In this document: positions 1 through 13,100 of the stretch, in pieces
How the letters are laid out: each line of letters begins with the position of its first letter
Numbering within the stretch: position 1 is the first letter of the stretch
NCBI GenBank assembly: GCA_902728285.1
Contig: CACVBU010000711.1
Location: forward strand, 310,001-374,000
Direction of reading: 5' to 3'
Origin: Clytia hemisphaerica
Taxonomy: Eukaryota; Cnidaria; Hydrozoa; Leptothecata; Clytiidae
Length of the DNA stretch: 64,000 nucleotides
Made by a program: the position numbers and the translations under genes
Notes under the pieces: generated by a model
Databases searched by the model: none
What the model saw: the letters and a program-made list of their open reading frames with translations, nothing else
What the model was told of the DNA's origin: nothing

Positions 1-31
1 CTATTTTCTTTCATTTTCATTTCATTATTTT

Positions 32-613
32 TGGACCTACCTGGAGGTAGTGTCCAATATCTTTCGACTGAATTATTTTTTTCGAAAAAGAATTTTACAG
101 CTGACATGGGCAAAGATTGAAGTTTCTCAAGTCCAAAAATGGTGGTTATAGCATTGCTAGATAAAAAGCAGATTTTTTTCTTTTTCGTTTTTCATCTTCG
201 TGTTTGAAAATTTTAGAAAAATTTTATACTACGCATAATATTCCACTCCGGATTGGCTTTCCTAAAAGTATAAAATCGCTATCTTATTCGAAATCTATCA
301 AAAGTAATACGGAATTGGAAATTTACTGCCAGCTAATTTGAAATATACTTTAAATATGATGAAAAAGCTCATTTTTCGAAAAAAAGAATTTTTAGGGCCC
401 AAAAATGCCCCAAAATAGGGTTTTTTGGACTTTGTGAAAAATCTGTTCATTAGTTTTTCATAATGTTTTGTACGAAGACGTAAAATTAAATTGTGCTAAA
501 TATGAAAAAGTTCATTTTTTGAAAAAAAATGTTGGCACCAACTTGCAAAATTTTAAATTATCCCGTTTTTGTTTCTACATTGCCTTCATTAAACTTAAAT
601 AGGTAGGTCCATA
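32..613. repeat. AT-rich spacer, possible short TIR element
   Basis: No gene is visible. The motif GGACCTACCT near 32 recurs inverted near 603-613 (AGGTAGGTCC), which may be the ends of a non-autonomous DNA transposon of about 580 bp. The inside is AT-rich and encodes nothing recognisable. Only about 10 bp of the ends match, so the call is weak. Confidence 0.3.
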
Positions 614-1062
614 AAAGTATAGCTTGTTCCCTCGGTAATTTCTATATTTTACCTTACTGTTGGTAATGTAATGTATTTTATTAGATTTTCAAGACTCTTG
701 TTCTAGTTTTTTTCTAATATAGTATTGACCGTATAGGAATATTTCGTATATTATCCATGGTGACAAAGTACAAATATCACGTGTCTTCAATATTAATCCC
801 TGACTAAAAATCGCATTTTAACCATTCAGCAAACGGAGGTTTTGCTTTATAGAGCCATATTGGTACTTTAAGACCTGGGAAAGCTTAAAATTCAATTCCA
901 ACATATTTCTCTCGAGTCCGAAAAAAAAAAAATTCCAAATTTCTTTTAACATGGTTAATTTTGTTCTCCTTTCTTTCTCAAAAATTAATTTCGAAAATCC
1001 CTTTTTTGTACTATAACCGTCAAAAGTCAAACAAGATTTTAAATTAGGCTTTGAAATCAGAA

Positions 1063-1747
1063 CTAGTAGGGGGAATTTTGTTCGATTTTTTGGAATCGCT
1101 TGACTGTTTTGTTAGAAGCACTTGTTATACTTTTTTGGAAAGCTAAGGGGTCGGGGAATCGAAATTACTATGTTTCCAATTTTTTTTCGGACACTTTGGT
1201 GTGATTTTCGGACAAATATGACGGTCTCAGGCAAAAATCATAGGGTTAAAAATTAATGAAAATTTTAGCTCGAGAAAACGGAGACCTGTTGTATATTTTT
1301 GGAAAGCTCTCAAAAAATTAAGATTAGAGATATATTGCAAGTATAGGTGATTTCTGTACCTAAATCGAGATATTAACCCTTGAAAACCGTGTTTTTCAGC
1401 CAGAAACAGCTATTTTGTCCAGTTTTTGCGCTTTTTGAAGCTGAATATCTCGAGTTAGGTACTGAAATCACCTATACTTGCAATATATCTCTAATCCTAA
1501 TTTTTTGAGAGCTTTCCAAAAATATACAACAGGTCTCCGTTTTCTCGAGCTAAAATTTTCATTAATTTTTACCTCTATGATTTTTGCCTGAGACCGTCAT
1601 ATTTGTCCGAAAATCACACCAAAGTGTCCGAAAAAAATTGGAAACATAGTAATTTCGATTCCCCTACCCCTTAGCTTTCCAAAAATGTATAACAAGTGCT
1701 TCTAACAAAAAAGTCGAGCGATTTTACAAAATGCCCTCTACTAAACT
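1063..1747. repeat. Long inverted repeat (foldback element), arms about 310 bp
   Basis: The left arm (about 1063-1380) and right arm (about 1438-1747) are near-perfect reverse complements separated by about 60 bp. Matching landmarks are GTCCGAAAATCACACC and the CTCGAGAAAACGGAGACCTG block with its complement. Scattered mismatches (for example GGGGTCGGGG against CCCCTACCCC) show it is not a perfect assembly fold-back. No open reading frame is credible inside. A transcript through it would form a long hairpin. Confidence 0.85.
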
Positions 1748-1894
1748 ACAGTGCAGAGAAAATTTATTTAGTCAAATTATTTCAGTAAATTTGGGCGAAA
1801 AATTGGACCCCTTACTGTGCGATTTTTTTCGAGTTTTGAGGCAAAATATGGTCAGATTTTGCTAATTTTACACTAGTAGAAGAGGCCACTGTGT

Positions 1895-3175
1895 CGCGAA
1901 AAAGCTTCCCGTGTGCAGCAGCTTGTGCAAAAGGATTTAATGATTGATTATATTGTTCCTTGAATTTAGAAGATCACAATTATGAATGTGTTCTACTAGT
2001 TATTTAGAACTTTTTAGGCCGGTAAGTCAGGTCTGGGCCACTATAAATTCTAAAATCATGGCAAAAAAGCAATTCTCAAAAGTCGCAAAGTTTCCCAGGT
2101 CTTGGGCCGCTAAATCAGGGCTTGGCCCGCTTACGGAAAAAAATTTGCAGCCGGGTGTGACCATCCGTTGCCATGGAAACTGACGCCATTGGTTACCATG
2201 GCGACCAAATTAGAAAGTTATCAAAATTGAAAAAATTTTGTTCCATTCGAAAGAGCATGAAAAACTGATGAAGAAAAAAATCACAACCTATATCTGAAAA
2301 TATGTATATGTCAAGAGATATTAAGGAAATAAGGCAAAATGACCTCATATAAACGATGACGTCATCGAAATCTTTCAATCGTCAATCGAAAAATTTTTGG
2401 AAAGAATACTTTAGGCGTACAAACTTTCGCGAGCAGAAACTTTCGCGAAGACGAAAAATCGCGAAATTCACGACATTTACTTTCGCGAATTTAACGGAAA
2501 AATATTTTTCGCGAGCATAAACTTTCGCGAATCAAGACGTAAAATTGAGAATTTTTACATGAAAAAATAGCAAATACTACTTGGATTGGCTTTCAAATAT
2601 TTGTCCTTTGACTTATTAGTCTTTTAGCAGGCTAAAATGTGCCATAAAGTTACATTTTATTCAAAGTTTGTAGTTTTACAGATTTTCTATTTTGTCAAGG
2701 ATTTTTCGCGAGCATTAACTTTCTCGAATGGCCCTTCCTAGAATTTTTAAATACATTTACTTTCGCGAAAAGGGCCAAAATTCGCGAAAATCGCGAAAGT
2801 TTCTGTTCGCGAAAGTTTGTACGCCTAAAGTATACCTTCCAGTGAACATAAAATATTTTTGTGAAAAAGTCTGAAAATCCTTTTTAAAAAGTTTATTAGC
2901 CAAAATTGATATTTCAAATTTTTGCCTTTAACGTGCTGCCTTTTGGGCTGAGCGTGCCCCAAGCTCCAATACAACCTTGGACAGGCAAAAACTCAAAATA
3001 TCAATTTTGATGACTTTCTATTTTGGTTGCTATGGTAACCGATGGCGTCAGTTTCCATAACAACGGGTGGTCACACCCGGCCTTACCTCTCAATTTTGAT
3101 CTTCTACATTCAAGGAACAACAATCAATCATAAAATCCCTTTGCACAGGCTCCTGCACACGGGAAGACATAGTTC
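1895..3175. repeat. Large foldback transposable element with interrupted left arm
   Basis: Outer arms about 1903-1980 and 3097-3175 are inverted copies (landmark CTTCCCGTGTGCAG and its complement). A second inverted pair, about 2150-2235 and 2995-3081, starts CCGGGTGTGACC and contains GAAACTGACGCCAT. About 165 bp at 1981-2147 breaks the left arm without a counterpart on the right. Another TIR element (2407-2832) sits in the loop. No transposase is visible. Confidence 0.75.
2407..2832. mobile_element. Short TIR element, TACTTTA family, member 1
   Basis: The ends TACTTTAGGCGTACAAACTT and the exact complement at 2813-2832 enclose about 425 bp. Subterminal sequence is packed with TTCGCGAA-type motifs in both orientations. 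Related elements lie at 33690-33880 and 62960-63315. The element is nested inside a larger foldback repeat. The TA at each border fits a TA target site, but I cannot prove the superfamily. Confidence 0.75.
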
Positions 3176-3479
3176 TTAATTCGCCAAAAGCAGATTTCCA
3201 GCTGTTGTAGGGCATAAGGCATCGCTATGTAGAATTTTAAATACATGCCCTTTTGTATTAGAACGATTCTAAAAAGAGCACAGGCTTTTTTTGCTTTAAA
3301 AGAACAAAAGATCTAGTTAGAACAAAATTAAGAACACTGTTAGCCTTAGACTTCCTTAAGAAAGAGTTGATTTTACATCCTTTTAAGTCAATATGCAAAT
3401 AAAGTAACCACATTAAGAAAAGCCGAAAAGTCCCTTTTGAAGTCAGAGCAGTATAAGAACACAATTTGAGGACCATAAT

Positions 3480-3880
3480 GCCCGGGGGGGGGGGGTGCCG
3501 CCCGACTTTCGACCTTTCGACCCTTACCGGGACTAAAAAGGAGAAAACAAAGGAAAATTTTGAGAATTTTACGACCCTTAGCGGGACTAATTTGACTAAT
3601 TTTGACCAGAATTCGATCTCTCCGGGGGTAAACAGTTTAAATTTTCCTATTTTTCAGACCCTTAGTGGGACTGAAATTTGATTTTCTAATTTTTCCGATC
3701 CTTAGCGGGACTTTGGAAATCCAAAAAAGGTACCCTTAAGGGTAGCCTATACTAGACGTCACCCGCGTTTTTTCTACGCAATTAACGTCTATTACACTCG
3801 GTTTTTAGTGAGGCACTCGCTACCTTAAGGGCGGCACATACCACACCCTCCATTTGCCTAAGTACCCCCCGGGCCACAAT
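3480..3880. mobile_element. C/G-rich-ended TIR element
   Basis: It begins with CCCGGGGGG and ends with the complementary CCCCCCGGG. Flanks read ATAATGCC before and ACAATGCC after, which may be a decayed target duplication. Inside is a loose direct repeat of the form CCTTAGCGGGACT, seen four times at about 3523-3713. Same design as the elements at 41513, 47894 and 61172: G/C-run ends with internal direct repeats. Confidence 0.55.
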
Positions 3881-4608
3881 GCCAAAAATAAAATAGGCCA
3901 AAATTTACTCTGATTCGTAAAAAGAAAAACGTGCACTGGACTAAAGTAAATTTTGTTTTTAGCAACCTTAAAATGAAGAAATTTTGGCAGTAATTTGATT
4001 TGACGGATGGCCGAAAAAGATTTTTCTGCAGAAATTTATTTTTTAAGGCCAAATCTGCCAAATATTCTTTCCGCCTAAATTTCTTCCTTTTAAGGTAATT
4101 ACCCTACACATTGGAAATGAAATTGAGGAAAAATAATTTTATGGTTTATGGATATGGTCGCAGGAATGTAGTGAAGTAAATGTGTTTTATCGATTCCAAG
4201 ACTAGTAGGCTATTTCTTAAATATTCTCTAAAATGTAGTGACAAAGTGAAAAAAACATCAATCTGCCCCTTACAAAAATTGTGATAGACTAAAAACTGAA
4301 TTCGGTAAAAAATGATTAAAAATAAAATAATTACAAAATCAAATGCCATCAATCAACACATGAAAACGAAGAAATGTTTGCAAAGTAACTTCTAACTTTT
4401 GCTCAAAAACTTAGTTTAGGATAAAGTTAGCTGACTTCGTTTTAGAAAGCAAGATTTTATATTGTCGATTGAGAAGATTGAGCATCACTACTATAAAGCT
4501 CTATAATTTCATTGCATCTCAGGTAAAAAGGAATATGAGATGATTCAAGAGAAAAAAATATATTAGAAAAAATCTTTAATAGGGTTCATTATTGGTACAT
4601 TGTCTTTG
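3881..4608. other. Spacer downstream of APC
   Basis: AT-rich sequence between the element ending at 3880 and the APC stop codon. It should contain the APC 3' untranslated region (minus strand). I see no gene or clear repeat in it. Confidence 0.5.
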
Positions 4609-7127
4609 CTAAGGTTCTTCTGTTTTCTTTTTGCTTTTCTTTTTCAAAGGATTCTTCAACAAACTTTTTTTAGTTTTGTTTGTTTTCGAACGATCGCTTT
4701 CGATAGCGGAGTCGTTATGAATGTTTAATTTGTGCATCGCTTCTACTGAGCTCGTCGCATTGATGGGGTGATGACTAGAATGATGGCTTTCACCCGCTGC
4801 CCGCCGACCGTGACCAAAAGAATTCTCTTGTAAGAAGGTATGCGAATGCATGTTATTATGTTTCAATGAGCTTTCGCCACCACGTGACAACTGCGGCGAG
4901 GGAGGCGGGAAATTATCCGCATATCTTGTTTCTGATGGACCATTATTCGGATAAAATGGTTCGTCCCGCGTGACGTCACAAGACGACCAACTTCCATGAT
5001 ATATATCTCCCGTGTGATGACGTTTGTTCATGTCACGAATGTAACGATCTGTCATGGATAAACATTGATCGCTCGCCACACGGTCCGGAAAATTCGACAT
5101 GGAGTAAATATCAAAAGGAGAACGTTTGTTTGATTTCATGACGTTTTTATCGAACGCGAGGTCGGATGAATGTGACTTGTTCAATAATCTCTGCTTTAGG
5201 CTTTTGGTTTTGGTGCGGAAAGTTTCTTTCGGGGCCGTTTCCTTCTCCTTTTTCTTGGGGCCGTCGACATCAGATTTTTCATTCAAAGAGTCTCTGGATG
5301 AAAGGGAGTCCAAAGATTTCTTTTGACGTTTCATTTTGCTGGTCAGTTTTAGCAGTTTTTGTTTACCATCTTTGGTTGCTATGGACGCTTTGATAGGAAG
5401 TTTAGGGGTTCCTTGGTAAATCATGACAGCGTCCTTGACAACGGAAAGTTTGCAATCGTCATAAGTGTTTAATTCGACCGTAAGGTTGGGTGAAACTGGT
5501 GAACCTCGCTCACTTTTCTCTTCATTATTCAGTGCTGGTGGTTTTTCTTCATTTCTCAAGTCAACCGTTTGGAACATTTCAGGTTGTTTACGGGCCGAAC
5601 TAGCCTTGAAACCATCATTCGGCGAGAAAGAAGAACAAGAGCTTGAGCTATCTCTGTCTCTGACCAGCTGCCGACGATTCATAGGAGCGCTCATGGGGAG
5701 CCTTCCTGCTTCAGGCGCGGGAAAGAAATATTGACTTGGTGATTTCTCCGAACTTATTGAGTGCTGTTCGTATAAGCCGTTTCCGTATGGAGGAGGATCA
5801 ATAACGCCCTCCTCGAAGATGGGTGGCGTTGAATCGTTTAATGTTCGGTCACGATAAGAGGGCGGGTAATCGTCATACAATTCGTGTAATTGTCGGCTGC
5901 GATCAGTCGTAATATCTTCATCGTGCGAATGTGTGTTCTTTCCACGAATCTGATCTTTACGGGCGCCGGCACCCGCCGAACGATATTTCTTATCTCCCCT
6001 TCGGAACTGTCCACGCATCGGAAGACTATTTGTGCGGTGCTTGTAAGAAAGTTGCGATTCTGTGTCTGTTCCGCTACTGCCTGGCTTAACGGCCAACAGA
6101 TTACGTAATGCTGCCGTTGAACTTGCTGCGATAGAGGTGTGTTTAGAATTGATCAGCGTTTTAAGAATAGAAACCGCTCCGAGATCCCAAAGGATTTCTT
6201 GATCTTCGACAAAACGTGCTGAAATATTCCACAAAACACCGCACGCGTTCGAAACGACCCGCGTGCTCGGGAAACGTAAGTGTGAAACGAGAGTTTGTAG
6301 ACAACCTTCTTGTCTCAAAATACGGCGATATTCAGGATTGATGGCGATGTGAGAGGAAATGTTTCGTAAAATTCCACCCGCATTTTCGATCACTTTTAAA
6401 GTATTCGTAGGCGAACGATAACTCAAGGCGTACGTTAAATATTTCAACGAGCCGGGCGTCCGACAAATTTCTTCCTTATTCTCGGAATTATGAGCGGAGA
6501 GATTCCAGACAGCACTGAGAACAGATCGGATGCAAGTTTCCGTGCGTAATTGTTGAATACACATCATGAGAACGCGAACTGCATTGATACTTTTCAATGT
6601 TTGTTGCATTCGTTCGTCAGGACGCCATGAAATATTCTGCGTGATGACCGCAAATACCTGAACCAGATCCTCTTCGCTTGTCAAACGAAGCTGGCCAATC
6701 ACCGCCAACAAAGTCTTATGCATGTTCCCTAGAACCGCCTTATTCTTGGCATCCTTATAAGTCAAGTTGGTCAGAATCATACCGATGTATTTACGCAATG
6801 AAATGATGGAAGGTTCAGTGGTGTCTTTGTTGACACGATAATCAACTGCCAGTAATTCACAAACACTTTGCAATCCTCCTAATTCACAAATGGACAGTTT
6901 ATGTTCTTCATCAAAAGAGAGTTTCATAATGGCCGCCACAGCAGAACCCGGCCCGTGATCCGGTCGTATTTGTTGGATAGGAATGTCGGATTGGAACGAG
7001 TCTGTTTCCTCTTGCATAATGTCTTCCGTATGCTTTCGAATGATTTCCAAGAAATGTAGAACACGAACTTCACGTTTGCTTCTTCGATCACCGCTACCTG
7101 AGTGTACAATGTTGTGCAGCGCTCGAC
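4609..7127 (-). CDS. APC: APC last exon: main armadillo block and C-terminal tail
   Basis: One exon of 838 codons that completes the armadillo repeats and holds the whole tail. After the repeats come two PPxY motifs (YPPSY and DPPPYG), typical ligands of WW domains, then Ser-rich and Lys-rich low-complexity sequence, including SLDSLSSRDSL, which faintly resembles the Ser-rich core of APC 20-residue repeats. I find no SAMP (axin-binding) motif and no clear 15- or 20-residue beta-catenin repeat. Human APC has about 2,000 residues after its repeats, so this tail is very short. Stop codon at 4609-4611. Confidence 0.93.
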
Positions 7128-10100
7128 CTGTAAAAATAGAAAGTTAACTTCTTTTTACTCATAGATAACGAGAATAATCCATTTTGTGCATGGAGAAAAA
7201 AGCTAAATCAAGGCAAATATATTCATCCTTAAATAGATTAAATTTCACCTGGATTAATTTCAGTCCTCGCATTTTGGTTAAAATTCCGCGCAAAAATTAA
7301 TTCACTTAAGGTAAAAAAATAACGGCTAAGAAAATGCTTATTCTTACCAGCTCGTTGCCTGGCACCCCAATTGACTTCACCCGTCTCCTTATTCTCCGTG
7401 TGCAAAAGTTTGATCAATAAGGGTACACACTGACTTTGTCGCATAGCAACACACGAATCAGGGTTACTCGACATTGCTAGCAACGTTCGCGCCAAATCAT
7501 CATGATCATGTGTTCCCAGCATGCTTAGCAAAGATGACATCATATCAACACGTGTATCCATGTTTTGATGTGAAGTGGGCATGCTTGCGAAACTGACCAC
7601 GCTGGCTGTGTCTAAGGTGTCGTTTTGTGGAGGAGAAGCCCGATTGGGTTCCAGGCTAGTGACACTGTATGTTCGATTTCCGTTTTTGTTGGCAGCTGAT
7701 GCTTGATCATTTGATGGCTTTGGCTAAAAAAATAGCAAAGGCATGATTTGGTTGAAGCCTAAAAGCCTCATTACACAATTTCTATTCTCTATATCTTAAA
7801 ATATGGAATATTGATACTTCAGGGACCAATTTATGAACTGATTTGAGAGTCAAAGGGATGACCGGCTACAACCGATTGCACTATTCTTCTGCGATTTTCA
7901 AATTGTTGGTTGCCCTTTCAAAGTTAAATTATGCAGTGATATTGAGTTTAGGATATTCAAATACCTCTGCACTTGTGGTCGGAGGCTGTTGTTGCTGAGG
8001 TTGATTTGGAAGCTGGTGTTGATGATGGGCACTGGTAGGCGGTAGTTGTTGAGGTGGGAGAGGCTGCTGCTGTGCGGGAGGAGGAAGGACACCTGTACTA
8101 GTGGGTGGAGGTGGTGGATCACCGTAAAAGTCATGCTGTGTTTGGCTATTCATTTGACCATTGATAGTAGTAGGAGGTCTAGAAGGGGGCATGTTCCCCG
8201 GATGCTGTTGCATGTAGGGTCTCGGTTGTCCATGTTGCTGAGGCTGCATGTATTGTGGCCTCATTCCCATGTTATGTCTCATGTCCATACTCCCTGGTCG
8301 TGGACCACCTGCTCCTAATGTAGAGGGATGTGGGGGACCGGAGATACCTCCGTTGTTCATTCGTGACTTCATGTGGTTGATACCATGCATCGGAAAGTCA
8401 GGGTTGTCGTGCGATCCACCTGATGATGGGTACCTGAAGATAATGACACATAATTATGATGAAAAATTATTAAAACATTACCCTTCATAAATTCCTTGAA
8501 TAAGCATCTTCAGAAAATTTACAAGTTAGGGTAGTTGTAAAATTTTCGTACCTGGTTAGAGGCTGTTTGAATCGATGTTGCTGCGAATGTGCTTGAGGGT
8601 GTGGTTGCTGCGGGTGCCTGGTGTTAGGTGAGTAGCCGTAACGCAGTCCACCTCGATCATAGTTAGGGTAAGAGGGGTGGTGTGGATTGTGGTCATAGTG
8701 GTGAGGAGGGTAGTCCTGGTGCATCGGGTGGTGGCTACCTCCTCCGTAGTGGGGAGAAGGTCCATGTTGTTGTTGATGATGATGAGAGTAGTTGAAACGT
8801 TGTTGAGAGGGATGAGAAGGTGGAAGCATATGGTGATGTATCTGGTCGTTTGCGGTAGGGTGGTTGCCGCCATGAAGGGGCGGTTGTGTCTGTTGTTTTG
8901 GAAACTGTTCTTTCGCCATTTGAATGAGGTTTTTGCGTGAGAAATCGTTTTGAGGAGGTTGTACGGATTGCTGGCGAGCAACCATTTCGTTTTGTTGTGC
9001 CATTCGTGAAGGCTGTTGATCGGTATCAGGTGTGTGATGCCATCTTGGTGGCTGTGTCAAATCAGAAGGTTTAGGAGCGTACCCTGCTGTCCCTTCCGCA
9101 CTCTCATCATTCTCACTGACCGTCGAGTCGCTGATTTCTGAACCATCAGGATCGGGCGATGCAGGGGCGGTGTTGTGCATGGACATGGGCGCGTTAACGA
9201 CAGTTGAGATGTCCGTTCGATTGGAATGAGCAGACTCTAATGAAGAAGTCGAGTTGCGACGCCGTGCGTTGTTGTTGTTGTTGTTGGTAGATGACGTGTC
9301 TTTGTTGTTCGACGGCTGGGAATGGTCTTTGATGGGGAATGTCGAAACTGTCGTATCCAGCTGTGGACAAAAAGAATATAAACTTGTAAAATAAATAATG
9401 TAAATGATTACAACGAATAATAAGGGATTCACATTTATGCAATACCATAGTTACCGCTAATAATCTAAATCTAACAATCTAATCTATCTGATTGGTCAAA
9501 TGTCAAAACTATAATGCAATTGAGACAAATCCGCCAATCAGTGGCATGTAACGTGATCTGATTGTTGTGCAGGCTTTTGGATTGTTACCGGTAACTATAC
9601 TAGTTTGAGTAAAGAAAAAGACTTAAGTAATTTTCATACTCAAAGTTTCATGCCATCCATGCAATCTTCAGTGAACCGGTAACTATGTAAGAAACAGTGA
9701 GGAGATCCGACTTACATTTAGTTGAATACGTTTGGTGTTCGGTTGATGATTCGTGGAAGGTTTGACATCGCCAACCAATGGTACTTGTTGCTCGTCCTTT
9801 GGCTGAAGAAGAAAATGTAACTGCATAAAAATTGAACTCCACGAAATACATCAATCAAAAACTTACCCTGTGGATCCTAAGAAATCGGCTCCTTAGCTTC
9901 TTTTGCTCAACTATTTCCCAAAATCGAGATACCCCATATCAAAAGTTTTAACTCAGTAGTGGCCTTAAAAGAATTCAGCAGGCCGAATCTCCAAAGCATC
10001 CCAAGTTGTTTGAAATCGCTCACCTTTTCTGATTCGTTCAGATCACTGTTGGGATTGATGCCATCATTCTCTTCTTGCAGCGCAGCTTGTGGCGGCTGTG

Positions 10101-13100
10101 GGCGGTATGGTCTGATACCGCCACATATACTGCCATGATCGCACGGTGTGACAAGACCCTAAGCAAAGAAAAATTTCTATCTTGGATTGTTGTATTTTTG
10201 ATTGTTCTTGAGGCTGAAAAACTATCAAGCTTCACAAAACAAAACAAAAGTTCATTTTTCTATATATAAATCTATAAATCTTGTTCTGTGGGGTATGTCT
10301 TGTACGAGCATCAATGCGACGACTTCGAAAAATCTAGCTCCCAAAAAAACAAAGTCGCTGAACTCATGTAAGGCCGGAAGATTAAGGGCGCCATGTGTTG
10401 AACTAAATCAAAAAGAACACAAAAAGGTGAAGCTTAAAGACTTACGGAGGTATTATTGGACCAGGCTCCGTTGTAGTTCAAGTTTTCGTAAGATTGTCGT
10501 GTGGATGACAGTTCACCGTAATTCTAAATGAAATGATAAATATAATACTGACAGTGGTTTCAGTCTTCAATCTACAGTGTGTTTGGAAAAAAACAGGACA
10601 GATATAAACAAGAATCATTTATTTTATTTAATGTATAATAATAATAATAATACATTCAAAATATTTTGAAGAAACGCAATGAAGAATTTAGGTAAAGAAA
10701 ATTGAAATATATAATAACGAGTTTTTCTTTATTAAAGATAGAATTTTGTTCAGTTTTTTCCCCGAATACATTGTAAAATCAAAGAAAACTAAAATGAAAG
10801 ATTAAACATTCTCTGAAAATACAGAGTTAAGATGCGTTTCAAGATTATAGATTTCCAGCCTTGAGATTGGCCAAAAGAATTAAGCAACTTGGCCTTACCA
10901 ACGTAGCCCTGAAACTGAGCATGGGACGGGAAAGCAACCAAAAATACATAAAAAAGAGGCATTTCGGCATCATTTGGCATTAAAATGTGTACCGATAGTA
11001 TTTGAATACCAAATTTGAGGTATTTTGGACAGTTAAGTGAGATAAAAAACAAAATTTTTTTGGTTCGAAATGTCTAAAGCGACTTTATAGCTGAAATACG
11101 GAAAAGCCTTAGCAGCTCCAGGCCTGAGCCGAAAATTGGAGTTGCTTACAAAAAAAAGTGATTAATATAAAACTTATTATTGTTAACATGGTTTCGAATC
11201 TTGTAACAGACGAAGATGAAAACAGTTCCTCTCCTTTACACAGAAAAAATCTTTTCCTCTCTTAAACTCCTCGGAGATAAAAGTATTTAGAGAAGCTGAC
11301 GCGAGAAGTACAGGCTCCTAAAGAGTTATAAGGGATGTAAATAAATACCTTGACAGAATCCTCTTCGACGTAATCGAATCTTGGAACGTCTGAAATCTTC
11401 ATACGATTCATGTATTCAGACATTTGATGTTCGTCTTCTCCCGAAGCAGAAGTTGTGTTGTTGTTGTTGTTGTTGCCAAGAGGAGGATTTTGTCGTTTTT
11501 GTCGAAGTTTGACGCCATCTTTATTTATCACGTGATCGCCAGGTGAACTGTTCGGCTGAAGTAGAAAGAAGGGTGACATATAGTCTTCTCTATAAAAAAT
11601 ACCTCTCCAACCAAATTCCACCATCTCATTCCATAATTTTCAGTTTGGTTAATGCTGAAAAGCTTTAGATGAATCAATACCCTTGATTGAGAACGTCAAC
11701 ATCTGCTCATGTTCGCATTAAGCTCGTCGGGCAAGGGATGTAAAGAGAATTTATGATACCGTCCCCTTCGCAAAAAATATCAGATTCACTATATTCAAAG
11801 TGACAAACGAAGAGAAGAAAAGGGAAGCGAACTTACCCGAAATTCTTCATCCCCAAGAACACCAGTAGAAGAGGAAATTTCCGTTTGATTAACGTTCGGT
11901 AGTGTGTTATTTGTACCCGCTTCACTTAGCGGAATGCATCCAGTATTCGGCTCCGCTGGTGTTTGAATACCCTTCAGCAAAGAAATGGAAAAATAACATT
12001 ATTGAAGTAAATAAACTCACTCCTCGTGTAGATGTTTCATTCATAATAAATAAAGTCAAATTTCAATCTCAAAAAATACACTTTAATACGAGTATATTCG
12101 CCTATACCGCCATTGAATTATGCAGAATTTTGAGACAGAAATGCTATTGAAACTTTCTGCAACCAAGGACAGAAATCCGTTTGAAAAATATTTTCAATCC
12201 TGCCAGACTTACGGAAGGGATTCCAGACATGGTGAGTGGAGACAAACTGATCATTTCTGAAGACGGAATGCGAGAACCCATCTCGGAATGAATCCACCGG
12301 CTTCCCGTGAAATCCTGATAAAAATAAGATAAGATAAAACATGAGTTTTATAGGTTTAAATTTTACTTGGACAAGTACTTGTTTTTAACAAGATCAGTAA
12401 AATTATTGCGAGCCTCGAATTCCAAGTCTCGTTGCTAAGATACTCTAACATCATTTGCCACAAATTAGCTTTTGAACGCTTACACTATCGTATGAAATTT
12501 ATTAACAGTCTTTTTGGAATCGTATGAGAATACATAGTTAATGTGTAAAATATAATGTTTTTGATGATCTCGAGAAGAGTGGTGTTGAAACTTTCTCACC
12601 TTGACGGAGTCTTGAGAAGGTTGTACAGCCATGGCTGGTTTGTACTGTTCGTTTCCTTTGAATTTCTCTAAAATACTTTTTCCGCGGTTGCTTGCTTTAA
12701 CATCATGACCGGGTAGCTGTTGGAGAGGCGTCGCTGAGGGAATTCCATTACTGTTGGTCACCGGAGGTGTGACTGACGCCAACTCTGAAGGCGGAAGTGG
12801 CTTTTGACCGGTACCTGGTTCTACCGGCGTTTGAATACCCTGAAATTAACGATCAAAATTTCAGGTCAATTTAAGTCTTCAGCTTTATTTACTTTATGAA
12901 ATACAAGTATTCGAGGGAACCCTTATCGATAGCCGGCCGATAATTTCGAAAACACAGAGAAAGGGACAAAAAATCCTTTTAAAATCCCCAAAACTTCGAA
13001 ATATACATAGATGAAGTATATAAAATGCACTACATATCTTTTATTGTAAATTCTGATATTCACGTTATACGATTCAGACAAAGAGAGGGAAGAATAGATG

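Noticed and set aside
5126..5734. Plus-strand open frames opposite APC
   Set aside because: They are antisense shadows of the APC last exon, whose minus-strand reading has clear armadillo homology.
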